Source of the DNA: Megamonas funiformis
GTDB lineage: Bacteria > Bacillota > Negativicutes > Selenomonadales > Selenomonadaceae
DNA: 64,000 nucleotides
Direction: 5' to 3'
NCBI RefSeq assembly: GCF_010669225.1
Contig: NZ_CP048627.1
Coordinates: 2,245,292-2,309,291, forward strand
The position numbers and the translations under genes were made by a program. This document shows positions 43,023 to 51,534 of the stretch, one piece after another. Position 1 is the stretch's first letter. Each line of letters starts with the position of its first letter. The notes below the pieces were generated by a model, which was not told the origin of the DNA, ran no database searches, and was given only the letters and a program-made list of their open reading frames with translations.

Positions 43023-44684
43023 TTAATCCATGCGATTAACTGCACTGATTAAAGCTTTTATGGAAGCAGTGATGATATCTGTATCCATACCAGCACCCCA
43101 GTATGTTTTACCATTTTCTGCTGTAATACCTACGTATGCCATAGCTCTTGAAGTAGCACCGATTTCCATAGCATGTTCACTATAAATCAAATTATCATAT
43201 TTGATGCCAAATTCTTTTTGTATAGCATTACTTGCAGCATCAAAGCGACCATTACCCTGTGTTTCTACTACAACTTCATAACCATGTTCCATCAAATGTA
43301 CATTACCTTTAAATGTGCCATCTGCTTGTTTATTCAAGACAAAATCAATCAATTTATATGGTTCTTCAACATTTACATAATTGTCTTGGAAAATCTGATA
43401 AATTTCTTCTGGCATAAGTTCTTTATGTTTATGGTCAGATACACCTTTTACGCAATAACCGAAGTCTTCACGCATTTTCTTAGGCATGTTAAGACCATAT
43501 TTTTGTTCCATAACATAAGCTACACCACCCTTACCAGATTGGCTATTGATGCGAATAACATCTGCATCATATTGACGACCAACATCTTGTGGGTCAATTA
43601 AAAGATATGGAACAGTCCAATGTGGTTCATCATTTTCTTCACGCCATTTCATACCTTTAGCGATAGCATCTTGGTGAGAACCAGAGAATGCTGCAAATAC
43701 GAGTTTACCAGCATATGGTTGACGTTCATATACATGCATACGAGTTACGCGTTCATACATTTCAATGATTTCTGGCATATTGGAAAAATCAAGTTTAGGG
43801 TCAACGCCTAAGGCAAACATATTCATAGCGATAGTGATAATATCGGCATTACCTGTACGTTCACCATTACCAAAGAGTGTACCTTCAATACGGTCAGCAC
43901 CAGCGAGTAAGCCCATTTCAGAATCTGCAACGCCTGTGCCACGGTCATTATGTGGGTGAAGTGATAATACTACATTTTCACGATATTTAAGATTTTGAGA
44001 AATATATGCTATCTGACTTGCATATACATGAGGCATGGACATCTGCACTGTTGCAGGTAAATTAATGATAGCTTTTCGATCGCTTGTTGGTTGCCATACA
44101 TCTAAAACAGCATTACATACTTCTAAAGCAAATTCTGGTTCTGTTCCTGTGAAACTTTCTGGAGAATATTCAAAACGATAATTTGCTCCTGCTTGTTCAG
44201 TTAAATCTTTAAGTAATTTTGCACCATCAATAGCGATTTGTTTGATTTCTTCTTTTGATTTTCTAAATACTTGTTGGCGCTGTGCTACAGAAGTGGAATT
44301 ATACACATGAACTATAGCATTTTTTACACCTTTTAAAGCTTCAAAAGTTCTTTTGATAATATGTTCACGAGCTTGAGTCAATACCTGTACCGTTACATCA
44401 TCAGGAATTAAATCTTGTTCTACCAATGTACGCAAAAATTCAAATTCAGTTTCGGAAGCTGCTGGAAAACCTACTTCAATTTCTTTAAATCCGATTTCTA
44501 CAAGGCGTTTATAAAATTCGATTTTTTCCTCTAAGCTCATAGGAATAATCAAAGATTGATTACCATCACGAAGGTCTACGCTACACCATGTAGGAGCTTT
44601 ATCCACATATTCTTTTTGAGTCCAACTCATGTCTACTGTTGGTGGCATAAAATAACCTTTAGTATATTTATTAACATTCATCAT
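43023..44684 (-). CDS. leuA: 2-isopropylmalate synthase
   Basis: The 553-residue enzyme condenses acetyl-CoA and 2-oxoisovalerate. SVDLRDGNQSL near residue 35 and LSLHPHNDRGTG near residue 240 give the metal ligands of the DRE-TIM barrel; the last 120 residues form the LeuA allosteric dimerisation domain for leucine feedback. The PPTVDMSWTQKEYVDKAPTW opening places it in the long (type 2) subgroup. The ATG at 44684 is eight bases after GGAGG. It is preceded by a leucine T-box and probably followed in the same message by ilvD. Confidence 0.95.
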   Translation of the reverse strand: MMNVNKYTKGYFMPPTVDMSWTQKEYVDKAPTWCSVDLRDGNQSLIIPMSLEEKIEFYKRLVEIGFKEIEVGFPAASETEFEFLRTLVEQDLIPDDVTVQVLTQAREHIIKRTFEALKGVKNAIVHVYNSTSVAQRQQVFRKSKEEIKQIAIDGAKLLKDLTEQAGANYRFEYSPESFTGTEPEFALEVCNAVLDVWQPTSDRKAIINLPATVQMSMPHVYASQIAYISQNLKYRENVVLSLHPHNDRGTGVADSEMGLLAGADRIEGTLFGNGERTGNADIITIAMNMFALGVDPKLDFSNMPEIIEMYERVTRMHVYERQPYAGKLVFAAFSGSHQDAIAKGMKWREENDEPHWTVPYLLIDPQDVGRQYDADVIRINSQSGKGGVAYVMEQKYGLNMPKKMREDFGYCVKGVSDHKHKELMPEEIYQIFQDNYVNVEEPYKLIDFVLNKQADGTFKGNVHLMEHGYEVVVETQGNGRFDAASNAIQKEFGIKYDNLIYSEHAMEIGATSRAMAYVGITAENGKTYWGAGMDTDIITASIKALISAVNRMD

Positions 44685-44707
44685 TATGTATTCCTCCAAT
44701 AACAATT

Positions 44708-44945
44708 TATAAAAAAAGCTTTCATCTCTAAAACTAGAGACGAAAGCTGTACTTACGCGTTACCACTCTTATTCATGTAAAAATATCTACATGCACTCAT
44801 TTTTAAACTCAATATAACGGTCGAGTTCCGACTTAACCTAATTATCTATAATCTAAGATGTTCAGCCAGCTATTCCAAGGCGAGTTCAAAAAATCTTCCT
44901 TACTGTTTTGCACCAATCAACAGCTCTCTGTAAAAGAAAATAATT
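44708..44945 (-). promoter_or_regulatory. Leucine T-box riboswitch controlling leuA
   Basis: The leader has all core parts. Stem I carries the specifier CTC (Leu) in GAACTCGCC at 44884-44882. The T-box bulge is AAGAGTGGTAACGCG at about 44770-44756; its TGGT would pair with the ACCA end of uncharged tRNA-Leu. The terminator AGCTTTCGTCTCTA/TAGAGATGAAAGCT with seven T lies at 44748-44711. Uncharged tRNA-Leu would favour the antiterminator and switch leuA on. The minor reading frame context supports CTC over neighbouring codons, but the stem I fold was done by eye. Confidence 0.9.
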
Positions 44946-45056
44946 TTACTATTCCTTTTCTTCATATTTTTATATTTATAATTGTTTAATATTGCTGTTT
45001 AATACCTTATCATATAGCATAATTTTTTGCAAGTGTTTTGTATACAAATTTACATT

Positions 45057-45632
45057 TTATTTTAAAGAATTGACGTCTTTATAGAAATCTTTTACTGCTC
45101 TATTAAACATATCATAGGCTTTTTTCTCATCTTCTCTTTTATCAATTCTTTCAAATATTGTCTTGCCGTCTTTATCAGTTAAGACAAATTTAGCGGAAAA
45201 ATACTGAGTATAATAATAATAACCTGGTTTTGTTACTGTTACAGGAATTGTTACTGAAGAAGTCTTCCCATCTTTGCCTGTATGCGTAATAGTTTGGTTT
45301 TCTGTAACAGTTTGTTCATCTACCCAATATTTCTTAGTTCCCCATGTCAACATTTTCACAGATAAAACAGCATCTGCTATATTTTTATTATTTACAATTC
45401 TATATTTTTTTATATATTTTTCATTTTCGTCCAAAGATTGACGTACTTTCAAAGCTTCTAAATCAGAAAAAGAAACACTTTCGTCTTTTTCTACATCATC
45501 TTCAACGTAAATTTTTTGTACTTTACTTAAATCATAATTGTCTGCTTTCCATTCAGCTTTTTCAGCACTTGCCACTACTGCTGATAATAAAATACATAAC
45601 ATAATCAAAACTGAACTCAAATACTTTTTCAT
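45057..45632 (-). CDS. Secreted protein of unknown function, DUF4136-like
   Basis: The 191-residue protein has a signal peptide (about 23 residues ending AVVASA) and then a compact alpha/beta domain. KVQKIYVEDDVEKDE near residue 37, NIADAVLSVKMLTWG near residue 84 and the late YFSAKFVLTDKDGKTIFERI recall DUF4136-type envelope proteins, but the match is only by pattern. There is no lipobox. A run of four Tyr (PGYYYYTQY) lies near residue 137. It stands alone between the T-box of leuA and the divergent leuC. Function unknown; probably periplasmic. Confidence 0.7.
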   Translation of the reverse strand: MKKYLSSVLIMLCILLSAVVASAEKAEWKADNYDLSKVQKIYVEDDVEKDESVSFSDLEALKVRQSLDENEKYIKKYRIVNNKNIADAVLSVKMLTWGTKKYWVDEQTVTENQTITHTGKDGKTSSVTIPVTVTKPGYYYYTQYFSAKFVLTDKDGKTIFERIDKREDEKKAYDMFNRAVKDFYKDVNSLK

Positions 45633-45956
45633 TATTCCATCTCCTTTATAGAAATTTATTTTATTGATAGGTAAATTTTATCATAATTATTATTAAAATC
45701 AAATATTAATATCAATGAAAATAAAACCTTTTTATACTTTTAGCAAAAACAAATTTCCTATACTAAAAATCAAAAGTCCGTTTTTACTTTCCTAGAAAAA
45801 GAAAAAATCTCCCTAGTAATATACTTTTACCCAAAATTTTACCGTTTTTCTCGCTAAAATATTACTCTTGACAAAATTTTTCCACTTGTAATATCATATC
45901 TTTTAATGACATTGTTAATTTGTTAACTTAAAATAAACGATATTGGAGTGATTTTC
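45633..45956. other. Divergent intergenic region upstream of leuC
   Basis: The region contains a leuC promoter candidate: TTGACA at 45868-45873 with TAATAT 15 bases or TATCAT 18 bases downstream. Between it and the start lies GTTAATTTGTTAAC (about 45913-45926), a partial direct and inverted repeat that could be an operator. No T-box or other structured leader was found, so leuCDB is controlled differently from leuA. Confidence 0.5.
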
Positions 45957-47219
45957 ATGGGTATGACTATGACCGAAAAAATTTTGGCTAAACATGCTGG
46001 AATTGATGTGGTAAAACCTGGACAGCTCATCAATTGCAAACTTGATATGGTACTTGCAAATGATGTAACTGCTCCACCTGCGATTAAAGAATTTGAAAAA
46101 ATTGGCAAACCTGTTTTTGATAATACAAAAATAGCTCTTGTGCCTGACCATTTTACACCAAATAAAGATATCAAATCCGCTGGACTTGCTAAAATTGTTC
46201 GTGATTTTGCACATAAACATAATATTGTAAACTACTTTGAAATTGGTCGTGTAGGTATTGAACATGTAATTTTACCAGAAAAAGGTATTGTAGCTCCTGG
46301 TATGGTAACTATTGGTGCAGATTCTCATACTTGTACATATGGTGCCTTAGGTGGATTTTCCACAGGTGTTGGTTCTACAGATTTAGGCGTTGCCCTTGCT
46401 ACTGGTGAAGCATGGTTCAAAGTTCCTGAAACTATCAAAGTCAATATCACTGGTAAAAAACCTAAATATATCTGTGGTAAAGATGTTATGCTCACTTTAA
46501 TCGGCATGATCGGTGTAGACGGAGCTTTATATAAAGCATTAGAATTTGCTGGCGAAGGTGTCAAAGAACTCAACATGACTGACCGTTTAACAATTGCCAA
46601 TATGGCTATCGAAGCTGGCGCTAAAAATGGTATCTTCCCTGTAGATGATGAAACTCTCAATTATATTAAAGACCGTGTAACTAAACCATATGAAATCGTT
46701 GAAGCAGACAGTGATGCTACTTATTGTCAAACTGTAGAAATCAATCTCTCTGAATTAAAACCTGTAGTAGCATTCCCTCATCTTCCTGAAAATACTCATA
46801 CTGTTGAATCCATCAAAGAACCTATCACTATTGATCAGGTAGTTATCGGCTCTTGTACTAATGGACGTTTAGAAGATTTAGCAATTGCTGCTTCTATCTT
46901 AAAAGGTCATAAAGTACATCCTAATGTTCGTTGTATCATCATTCCTGGTAGCCAACAAGTATATCTTGATGCTATTCATAATGGTTATGTAGATACATTT
47001 ATTGAAGCTGGTGCTGCTGTAAGTACACCAACTTGTGGACCTTGTCTTGGTGCTCATATGGGTATTATGACTGCTGGTGAACGTTGCGTTTCTACTACAA
47101 ATCGTAACTTCCGTGGTCGTATGGGACATGTAGATAGTGAAGTATATCTCGCTAGCCCTTATGTAGCTGCAGCTAGTGCAATTCTTGGAAAAATCGCAAC
47201 TCCTGAGGAGGTAGAATAA
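45957..47219 (+). CDS. leuC: 3-isopropylmalate dehydratase, large subunit
   Basis: The 420-residue aconitase-superfamily subunit holds the 4Fe-4S cluster: [12 protein letters not shown] near residue 300 and [13 protein letters not shown] near residue 360 supply the three Cys. [15 protein letters not shown] near residue 120 binds substrate. With LeuD it isomerises 2- to 3-isopropylmalate. The length is that of the HacA/LeuC2 branch shared with archaea and many anaerobes, shorter than E. coli LeuC (466). GGAGTG six bases upstream fixes the ATG at 45957. First gene of leuCDB. Confidence 0.96.
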   Translation: MGMTMTEKILAKHAGIDVVKPGQLINCKLDMVLANDVTAPPAIKEFEKIGKPVFDNTKIALVPDHFTPNKDIKSAGLAKIVRDFAHKHNIVNYFEIGRVGIEHVILPEKGIVAPGMVTIGADSHTCTYGALGGFSTGVGSTDLGVALATGEAWFKVPETIKVNITGKKPKYICGKDVMLTLIGMIGVDGALYKALEFAGEGVKELNMTDRLTIANMAIEAGAKNGIFPVDDETLNYIKDRVTKPYEIVEADSDATYCQTVEINLSELKPVVAFPHLPENTHTVESIKEPITIDQVVIGSCTNGRLEDLAIAASILKGHKVHPNVRCIIIPGSQQVYLDAIHNGYVDTFIEAGAAVSTPTCGPCLGAHMGIMTAGERCVSTTNRNFRGRMGHVDSEVYLASPYVAAASAILGKIATPEEVE

Positions 47220-47220
47220 T

Positions 47221-47715
47221 ATGGCTGAAAAATTAGAAGGAAAAGTTTGGCGCTATGGCGACAATATTGATACAGATGTAATTATCCCTGCTCGTTATTT
47301 AAATTCTTTTGACCCAAAAGAATTAGCTAGTCATTGTATGGTAGACATCGACGAAACTTTTGCTCAAAATGTAGTAGAAGGTGATATCATGGTCGGCGGT
47401 AAAAACTTCGGCTGTGGTTCTTCTCGTGAACATGCTCCAATCGCCATCAAAGCTTCTGGTGTCCCTGTTGTAATCGCTAGCAGTTTTGCTCGTATTTTCT
47501 ATCGCAATGCTATCAATACTGGTTTACCATTACTTGAAATTGGTGATGATGTAGAAAAAATCCATGCTAATGATAAATTACGCGTTGATTTATCCACTGG
47601 TACTATTGAAAATCTCACAACTGGTGATACATTCCATGCTGTGCCACTTCCTGGATTTATCCAAGATATTGCCAAAGCTGGCGGACTCATTAACTACATT
47701 AAACAGAAGGGTTAA
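47221..47715 (+). CDS. leuD: 3-isopropylmalate dehydratase, small subunit
   Basis: The 164-residue swivel-domain subunit starts one base after the leuC stop. [15 protein letters not shown] near residue 14 and [18 protein letters not shown] near residue 60 are the substrate-recognition loops. The short form matches the LeuC2/LeuD2 branch. GAGGAGG inside the end of leuC is its ribosome binding site. Confidence 0.96.
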   Translation: MAEKLEGKVWRYGDNIDTDVIIPARYLNSFDPKELASHCMVDIDETFAQNVVEGDIMVGGKNFGCGSSREHAPIAIKASGVPVVIASSFARIFYRNAINTGLPLLEIGDDVEKIHANDKLRVDLSTGTIENLTTGDTFHAVPLPGFIQDIAKAGGLINYIKQKG

Positions 47716-47723
47716 GATTATCT

Positions 47724-48791
47724 ATGAGTAAAAAAATTGTAGTCATTCCTGGCGATGGTATCGGTCAAGAAATAACTGATAGTGCTGTTGCCGTTTTAAA
47801 AAAAGTTTCTGATAAATATAATTTAAATCTTGAATTTGAAAGTCATCCTGCTGGTGGTACTGCTTATGATTTATGTGGCACCCCACTTCCACAAACAACA
47901 CTTGAAGCAGCACAAAATGCTGATGCTGTACTTTTCGGTGCTGTTGGTGGTCCAAAATGGGATAATGTAGAACCTACACTTCGCCCTGAAAAAGCAGTTT
48001 TAGGGCTTAGAAAAGGACTCGGATTATATGCTAATCTTCGTCCTATCAAAGTAGCAGATGCTCTTGTTGAATATTCTCCACTCAAAGAAGAAATCGTAAA
48101 AGGTACTGATGTATTAATCGTACGTGAATTAATCGGTGGTATCTATTTCGGCGATAAATGTGAAAGTGAAATCTATGAAGGCAATGAACGTGCTTGGGAT
48201 TTAGAAAATTATTCCGTTCCTGAAGTCAATCGCATTGTAGAATTCGCTATGCAAGCTTCTAAAAAACGCAAAAATAAAGTGACTTCCGTAGATAAATCCA
48301 ACGTTTTAGCAACTTCTAGATTATGGCGTAGAACAACTGCTAAAGTAGCGGAAAAATATCCTGAAATCACTTTAGAAAATCTCTATGTAGATAACTGTGC
48401 TATGCAACTTGCCATCAACCCAAGCCAATTTGATGTCATTGTAACAGGCAATCTCTTTGGCGATATTTTAAGTGATGAAGCTGCAGTTTTAAGTGGTTCT
48501 ATAGGTATGCTTCCATCTGCTAGTATCGGTGAATCCACTAGCCTTTATGAACCAATTCATGGCTCTGCTCCTGATATCGCAGGCAAAGGCATTGCTAATC
48601 CATTAGCTACTATACTTTCTGCTGCTATGCTTCTTCGTTATTCTCTTGATGAACAAGAAGCTGCTACTTGCATTGAACAAGCTGTAGATAAAGCTTTAGC
48701 TCAAGGATATCGCACACCTGATTTATATAAAGAAGGCTTCATCAAAGCAGATACAAAAACTATGACTGAAGCTGTATTAAACAATATTTAA
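47724..48791 (+). CDS. leuB: 3-isopropylmalate dehydrogenase
   Basis: The 355-residue NAD-dependent enzyme oxidises and decarboxylates 3-isopropylmalate. VIPGDGIGQEITDSA at the N-terminus, GLYANLRPIK near residue 100 (substrate Arg), the Lys/Asp of VDKSNVLATSRLW near residue 190, and GNLFGDILSDEAAVLSGSIG near residue 240 are all in place. It begins eight bases after leuD and ends the leuCDB operon. No terminator directly follows; instead a strong promoter and terminator for a separate small RNA lie 37-130 bases downstream. Confidence 0.96.
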   Translation: MSKKIVVIPGDGIGQEITDSAVAVLKKVSDKYNLNLEFESHPAGGTAYDLCGTPLPQTTLEAAQNADAVLFGAVGGPKWDNVEPTLRPEKAVLGLRKGLGLYANLRPIKVADALVEYSPLKEEIVKGTDVLIVRELIGGIYFGDKCESEIYEGNERAWDLENYSVPEVNRIVEFAMQASKKRKNKVTSVDKSNVLATSRLWRRTTAKVAEKYPEITLENLYVDNCAMQLAINPSQFDVIVTGNLFGDILSDEAAVLSGSIGMLPSASIGESTSLYEPIHGSAPDIAGKGIANPLATILSAAMLLRYSLDEQEAATCIEQAVDKALAQGYRTPDLYKEGFIKADTKTMTEAVLNNI

Positions 48792-48827
48792 TATATATTT
48801 TATCTATAAACTTATTAAAAAATTTTA

Positions 48828-48856
48828 TTGACAATTAACTTATCTTTTAATATAAT
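48828..48856 (+). promoter_or_regulatory. Consensus promoter of an orphan small RNA
   Basis: TTGACA and TATAAT are both perfect and 17 bases apart. The only downstream gene on this strand is more than a kilobase away, and an intrinsic terminator follows within 65 bases. Confidence 0.8.
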
Positions 48857-48862
48857 TCTTGT

Positions 48863-48920
48863 GTTAGGACTTATATACATTCTTTACTCACCCCCTAGTG
48901 CATAACTAGGGGGTTTTTCT
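48863..48920 (+). ncRNA. Candidate small RNA of about 57 nt
   Basis: The promoter at 48828 predicts a start near 48863. After 27 nt of unpaired sequence (TTATATACATTCTTTACTC inside it) comes a ten-base stem ACCCCCTAGT/ACTAGGGGGT with a five-base loop and TTTTCTTT, a strong terminator. The body is rich in pyrimidines and could base-pair with ribosome binding sites. A 14-codon reading frame from a GTG exists but has no ribosome binding site. Function unknown. Confidence 0.6.
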
Positions 48921-48943
48921 TTATACTTTTTTATAAAATTTAC

Positions 48944-49777
48944 TCATTCGCGAATAGCTAATTGAGGATATCTTCGATAATTAAGTGGAGTATCTTTATA
49001 TACTTTTTTAAACTGATGACAAAATGCTGATGCATCATTAAACCCACAATTATAAGCTATATCAGCTATAGACATATTTCCACCTTCTAATTTATTCATA
49101 GCTGTCTTCAAGCGGAAATTTAAAAGATATTTTTGTGGCGACATATTATATTCTTCTTTAAATAAACGATATAAATACGTTCTATCTATTCCTAAATATT
49201 CTGCTATATCGGTAACACTGATATTTTTACTGTAATTTTCATATATATAATCAATAGCTCTCTCTACATGAATAGATTTTGCTTGCTGTTTTTTCATTTG
49301 AATTTTCATATGTCCAAAAATATTATATAAACGACTAAGCAACATATATTCATTATTTTTATACTTAGAAAAATAAAATATAAAATTCAACATAGCATCT
49401 CTGACTTCACCATTACTCTTATCAAAAAATAATAGATTTACCTTGTCAAAACCGCTATTATTTAACATATTTTCTACATCATAGCCATCGATACAAATCC
49501 AACAATATTCCCATGGATCATCTTTATCTGCTTGATAAACACATGTTATTCCTGGACGAATAAGAAACATAGTATCTTTTTCTATTACATAACAAGTATC
49601 ATTCATCCAAAATCTTCCTTTGCCTCTCGTTACATAATGAACTAAGTAATGCTGTCGTATTGCTGGCCCAAATGTATGCATAGGACAACAAATTTCCCAG
49701 CCTCCATAATATAAATTTAATGCTTTACTTAAATAAACAGGTGTATTAAATTCACTATAAATTTTTCTTATTTCCAT
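48944..49777 (-). CDS. AraC family regulator with cupin sensor domain
   Basis: The 277-residue protein has an N-terminal AraC-type cupin (about 25-140; HYLVHYVTRGKGRFW and FLIRPGITCVYQADKDDPWEYCWICIDG are typical, split here for length) and two C-terminal helix-turn-helix motifs: ISVTDIAEYLGIDRTYLY near residue 185 and MSIADIAYNCGFNDASAF near residue 233. Such proteins usually activate sugar uptake genes in response to a sugar. It is divergent from the PTS remnant, so it may have regulated that lost system. The ATG at 49777 follows GGTGGGA; the frame opens four codons earlier at a GTG. Confidence 0.88.
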   Translation of the reverse strand: MEIRKIYSEFNTPVYLSKALNLYYGGWEICCPMHTFGPAIRQHYLVHYVTRGKGRFWMNDTCYVIEKDTMFLIRPGITCVYQADKDDPWEYCWICIDGYDVENMLNNSGFDKVNLLFFDKSNGEVRDAMLNFIFYFSKYKNNEYMLLSRLYNIFGHMKIQMKKQQAKSIHVERAIDYIYENYSKNISVTDIAEYLGIDRTYLYRLFKEEYNMSPQKYLLNFRLKTAMNKLEGGNMSIADIAYNCGFNDASAFCHQFKKVYKDTPLNYRRYPQLAIRE

Positions 49778-49867
49778 AAAAAATCCCACCCAAATAAAAT
49801 TTATACCATTCTTGCTCTATTTTTATTATATATACTCTTTTTCAAAACACAATACAAAATTTAAATC

Positions 49868-49916
49868 TTGACTTAGAATTATGGAACTGATACCATATTA
49901 ATGGAACCAATTCCAT
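49868..49916 (+). promoter_or_regulatory. Promoter with two LacI-type operators (ScrR-like)
   Basis: ATGGAACTGATACCAT (49881-49896) and ATGGAACCAATTCCAT (49901-49916) are two 16-base palindromes with centres 20 bases apart, both of the TGGAAC...TTCCA type seen for LacI-family sucrose repressors. TTGACT at 49868 could be the -35 box with TACCAT inside the first operator as -10. The repressor is presumably the product of 50403-51398. Confidence 0.65.
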
Positions 49917-49936
49917 AATTAAGGGAGTGTACATAA

Positions 49937-50379
49937 ATGAAAAATCTTATTCTAACAAGTCCTATTCCTGAAAAATTAATTGCCTTGGACAAAGTAGAGA
50001 TATGTTTAATGATATCATCACTGGTGCTATAGTAGCTCAAGGTGAAGCAGCTATCGCTGTTGCTTTACGCACTCAAAATAAAAAAAAACGTGCAATGTAT
50101 ATTTCTTCAATTATTCCTGCATTTTTAGGTATTACTGAACCTGTTATTTTTGGTATCAATCTTCGTTTTGTTAAACCTTTTATCTGCGGATTAATCGGTG
50201 GTGCTTGTGCTGGTGCTACAGCTAGTATCATGCAATTAGCCGGAACAGGTATGGGTATTACTGTTATCCCTGGTATGCTTTTATATATGGATAGATTACC
50301 AGCTTATTTACTCGTCAATTTTATTGGTTTAGCTGTCGCTTTTGCTCTAACTATGGTATGCTTTAAACCAGAAGAATAA
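49937..50379 (+). pseudogene. Remnant of a sucrose-type PTS (EIIA start joined to EIIC end)
   Basis: The ATG at 49937 follows AGGGAG and opens like a glucose-class EIIA (LTSPIPEKLIALDKV), but after about 20 codons the frame changes and runs into TAG at 50032. From 50002 another frame encodes only the last 125 residues of an EIIC domain (GAIVAQGEAAIAVALRT, then LGITEPVIFGINLRF and GITVIPGMLLYM). An internal deletion has therefore removed most of EIIA and nearly all of EIIBC. The promoter and operators in front are intact. No transport function is possible. Confidence 0.85.
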
Positions 50380-50402
50380 TTATTGCAAAGGATGACTTTA
50401 TC

Positions 50403-51398
50403 ATGACTCAAAAACTCACTATACAAGATATTGCTAATCTAGCTGGAGTAGCTAAAAGTACAGTTTCTCGCTATCTAAATAATGGTTACGTAAGCAAGGA
50501 AAAAGCTATGTTAATTGATAAAGTCATACGTGAAACAGGTTATAAATCCAATTTTTTCGCCAAGCGTTTAAAAACTAAACAAAGTAAATTAATCGGCATT
50601 GTCATGCCTCGTTTAGACTCTTTTTCTGCGGGCAAATTATTGACAGGTTTTAATATAATTTTACAACAAATGGGATATCAAGCTTTGATTTTAATCAGTG
50701 AATTAAATTCGCAAAAAGAACTAGATAATATCTCTCAATTAATTCAACAAGGTGTAGATGGAATTATCGTCGACTCCATCAATATCAATGACAATCATTT
50801 AAAACTAATCAATCAAGCTAATATCCCCATTATTTTTACAGGGCAAAGCCACGATAAAGTAAATTTTATCAAAGTAGATGATATCAATGCAGGCAAATTG
50901 ATGGGTGAATATATCGCCTCTTTAAATCATCAACAAGTGGTATTTTTAGGAGTATCCCCTCAAGATAACGCTGTAGGCGTAGACCGCTATAAAGGCTTTA
51001 GACAAGGTTTCCTTGCTAATAATCCGCAAGGTAAAATATCTTTTGTCCAAACTGATTGTAGTCTTGAACAAGCCTATAATTCAGGCGATACTGTAGTATC
51101 TTTTGAACCTAGCGCAGTCGTCTGTGCTACAGATAATATCGCTTTAGGATTATTGCGTTATTTTCATGAAAAGAAAATCCATGTTCCCCAAGATATTTCA
51201 CTTGCTGGCTTTGGTGGTTATCCTGTAGGCAGTATATCTTATCCATCATTGACTAGCCTAGCCTTTGATTATAAACATCTAGGCATAAAAACAGCAGAAA
51301 AATTATTATCTATGCTTCAAAATCAACCTGTAACTTCTGAATACGACCACAATATGAATTTAATCATACGTGAAAGCACACGCTTAGCAAAAATATAA
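50403..51398 (+). CDS. scrR: LacI family repressor, sucrose operon type
   Basis: The 331-residue regulator has an N-terminal LacI helix-turn-helix (LTIQDIANLAGVAKSTVSRY, residues 4-23), the hinge helix, and a periplasmic-binding-like sensor domain (about 62-331) with VDGIIVDSI and VFLGVSPQDNAVGVDRY. It resembles ScrR-type repressors of sucrose PTS operons, and it lies between a PTS remnant and a truncated GH32 gene, with matching operators upstream. The gene looks intact although both structural partners are broken, so it now represses little or acts elsewhere. It begins 23 bases after the PTS remnant. Confidence 0.88.
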   Translation: MTQKLTIQDIANLAGVAKSTVSRYLNNGYVSKEKAMLIDKVIRETGYKSNFFAKRLKTKQSKLIGIVMPRLDSFSAGKLLTGFNIILQQMGYQALILISELNSQKELDNISQLIQQGVDGIIVDSININDNHLKLINQANIPIIFTGQSHDKVNFIKVDDINAGKLMGEYIASLNHQQVVFLGVSPQDNAVGVDRYKGFRQGFLANNPQGKISFVQTDCSLEQAYNSGDTVVSFEPSAVVCATDNIALGLLRYFHEKKIHVPQDISLAGFGGYPVGSISYPSLTSLAFDYKHLGIKTAEKLLSMLQNQPVTSEYDHNMNLIIRESTRLAKI

Positions 51399-51429
51399 AA
51401 TAATATTTAATGAAGGAGGACTTTCATTT

Positions 51430-51534
51430 ATGCAATGGCATAACAAATTTCATTTGGAAATGCCTAAGGGATTAGTTAATGACCCTAATGGTCTTTGTTA
51501 TCATCAAGATAAAAGTCAAAAGCGTTCAGAATAA
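51430..51534 (+). pseudogene. scrB: 5' fragment of a GH32 sucrose-6-phosphate hydrolase gene
   Basis: An AGGAGG and ATG open a frame that begins like GH32 (HLEMPKGLVNDPNGLCYH; the Asp of NDPNG is the family nucleophile). After 27 codons the sequence becomes the last eight codons of an IS605 tnpA and stops. The rest of the enzyme is absent on the far side of the element, so this is a deletion junction and not a simple insertion. Confidence 0.88.

Noticed and set aside
44711-44748. Simple terminator of an upstream gene in front of leuA
   Set aside because: The T-box sequence, specifier stem and antiterminator alternatives show that it is part of a regulated leader.
48861-48905. 14-codon GTG-started peptide in the small RNA after leuB
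   Set aside because: No ribosome binding site, overlaps the terminator stem, and no downstream gene for it to act on as a leader peptide.
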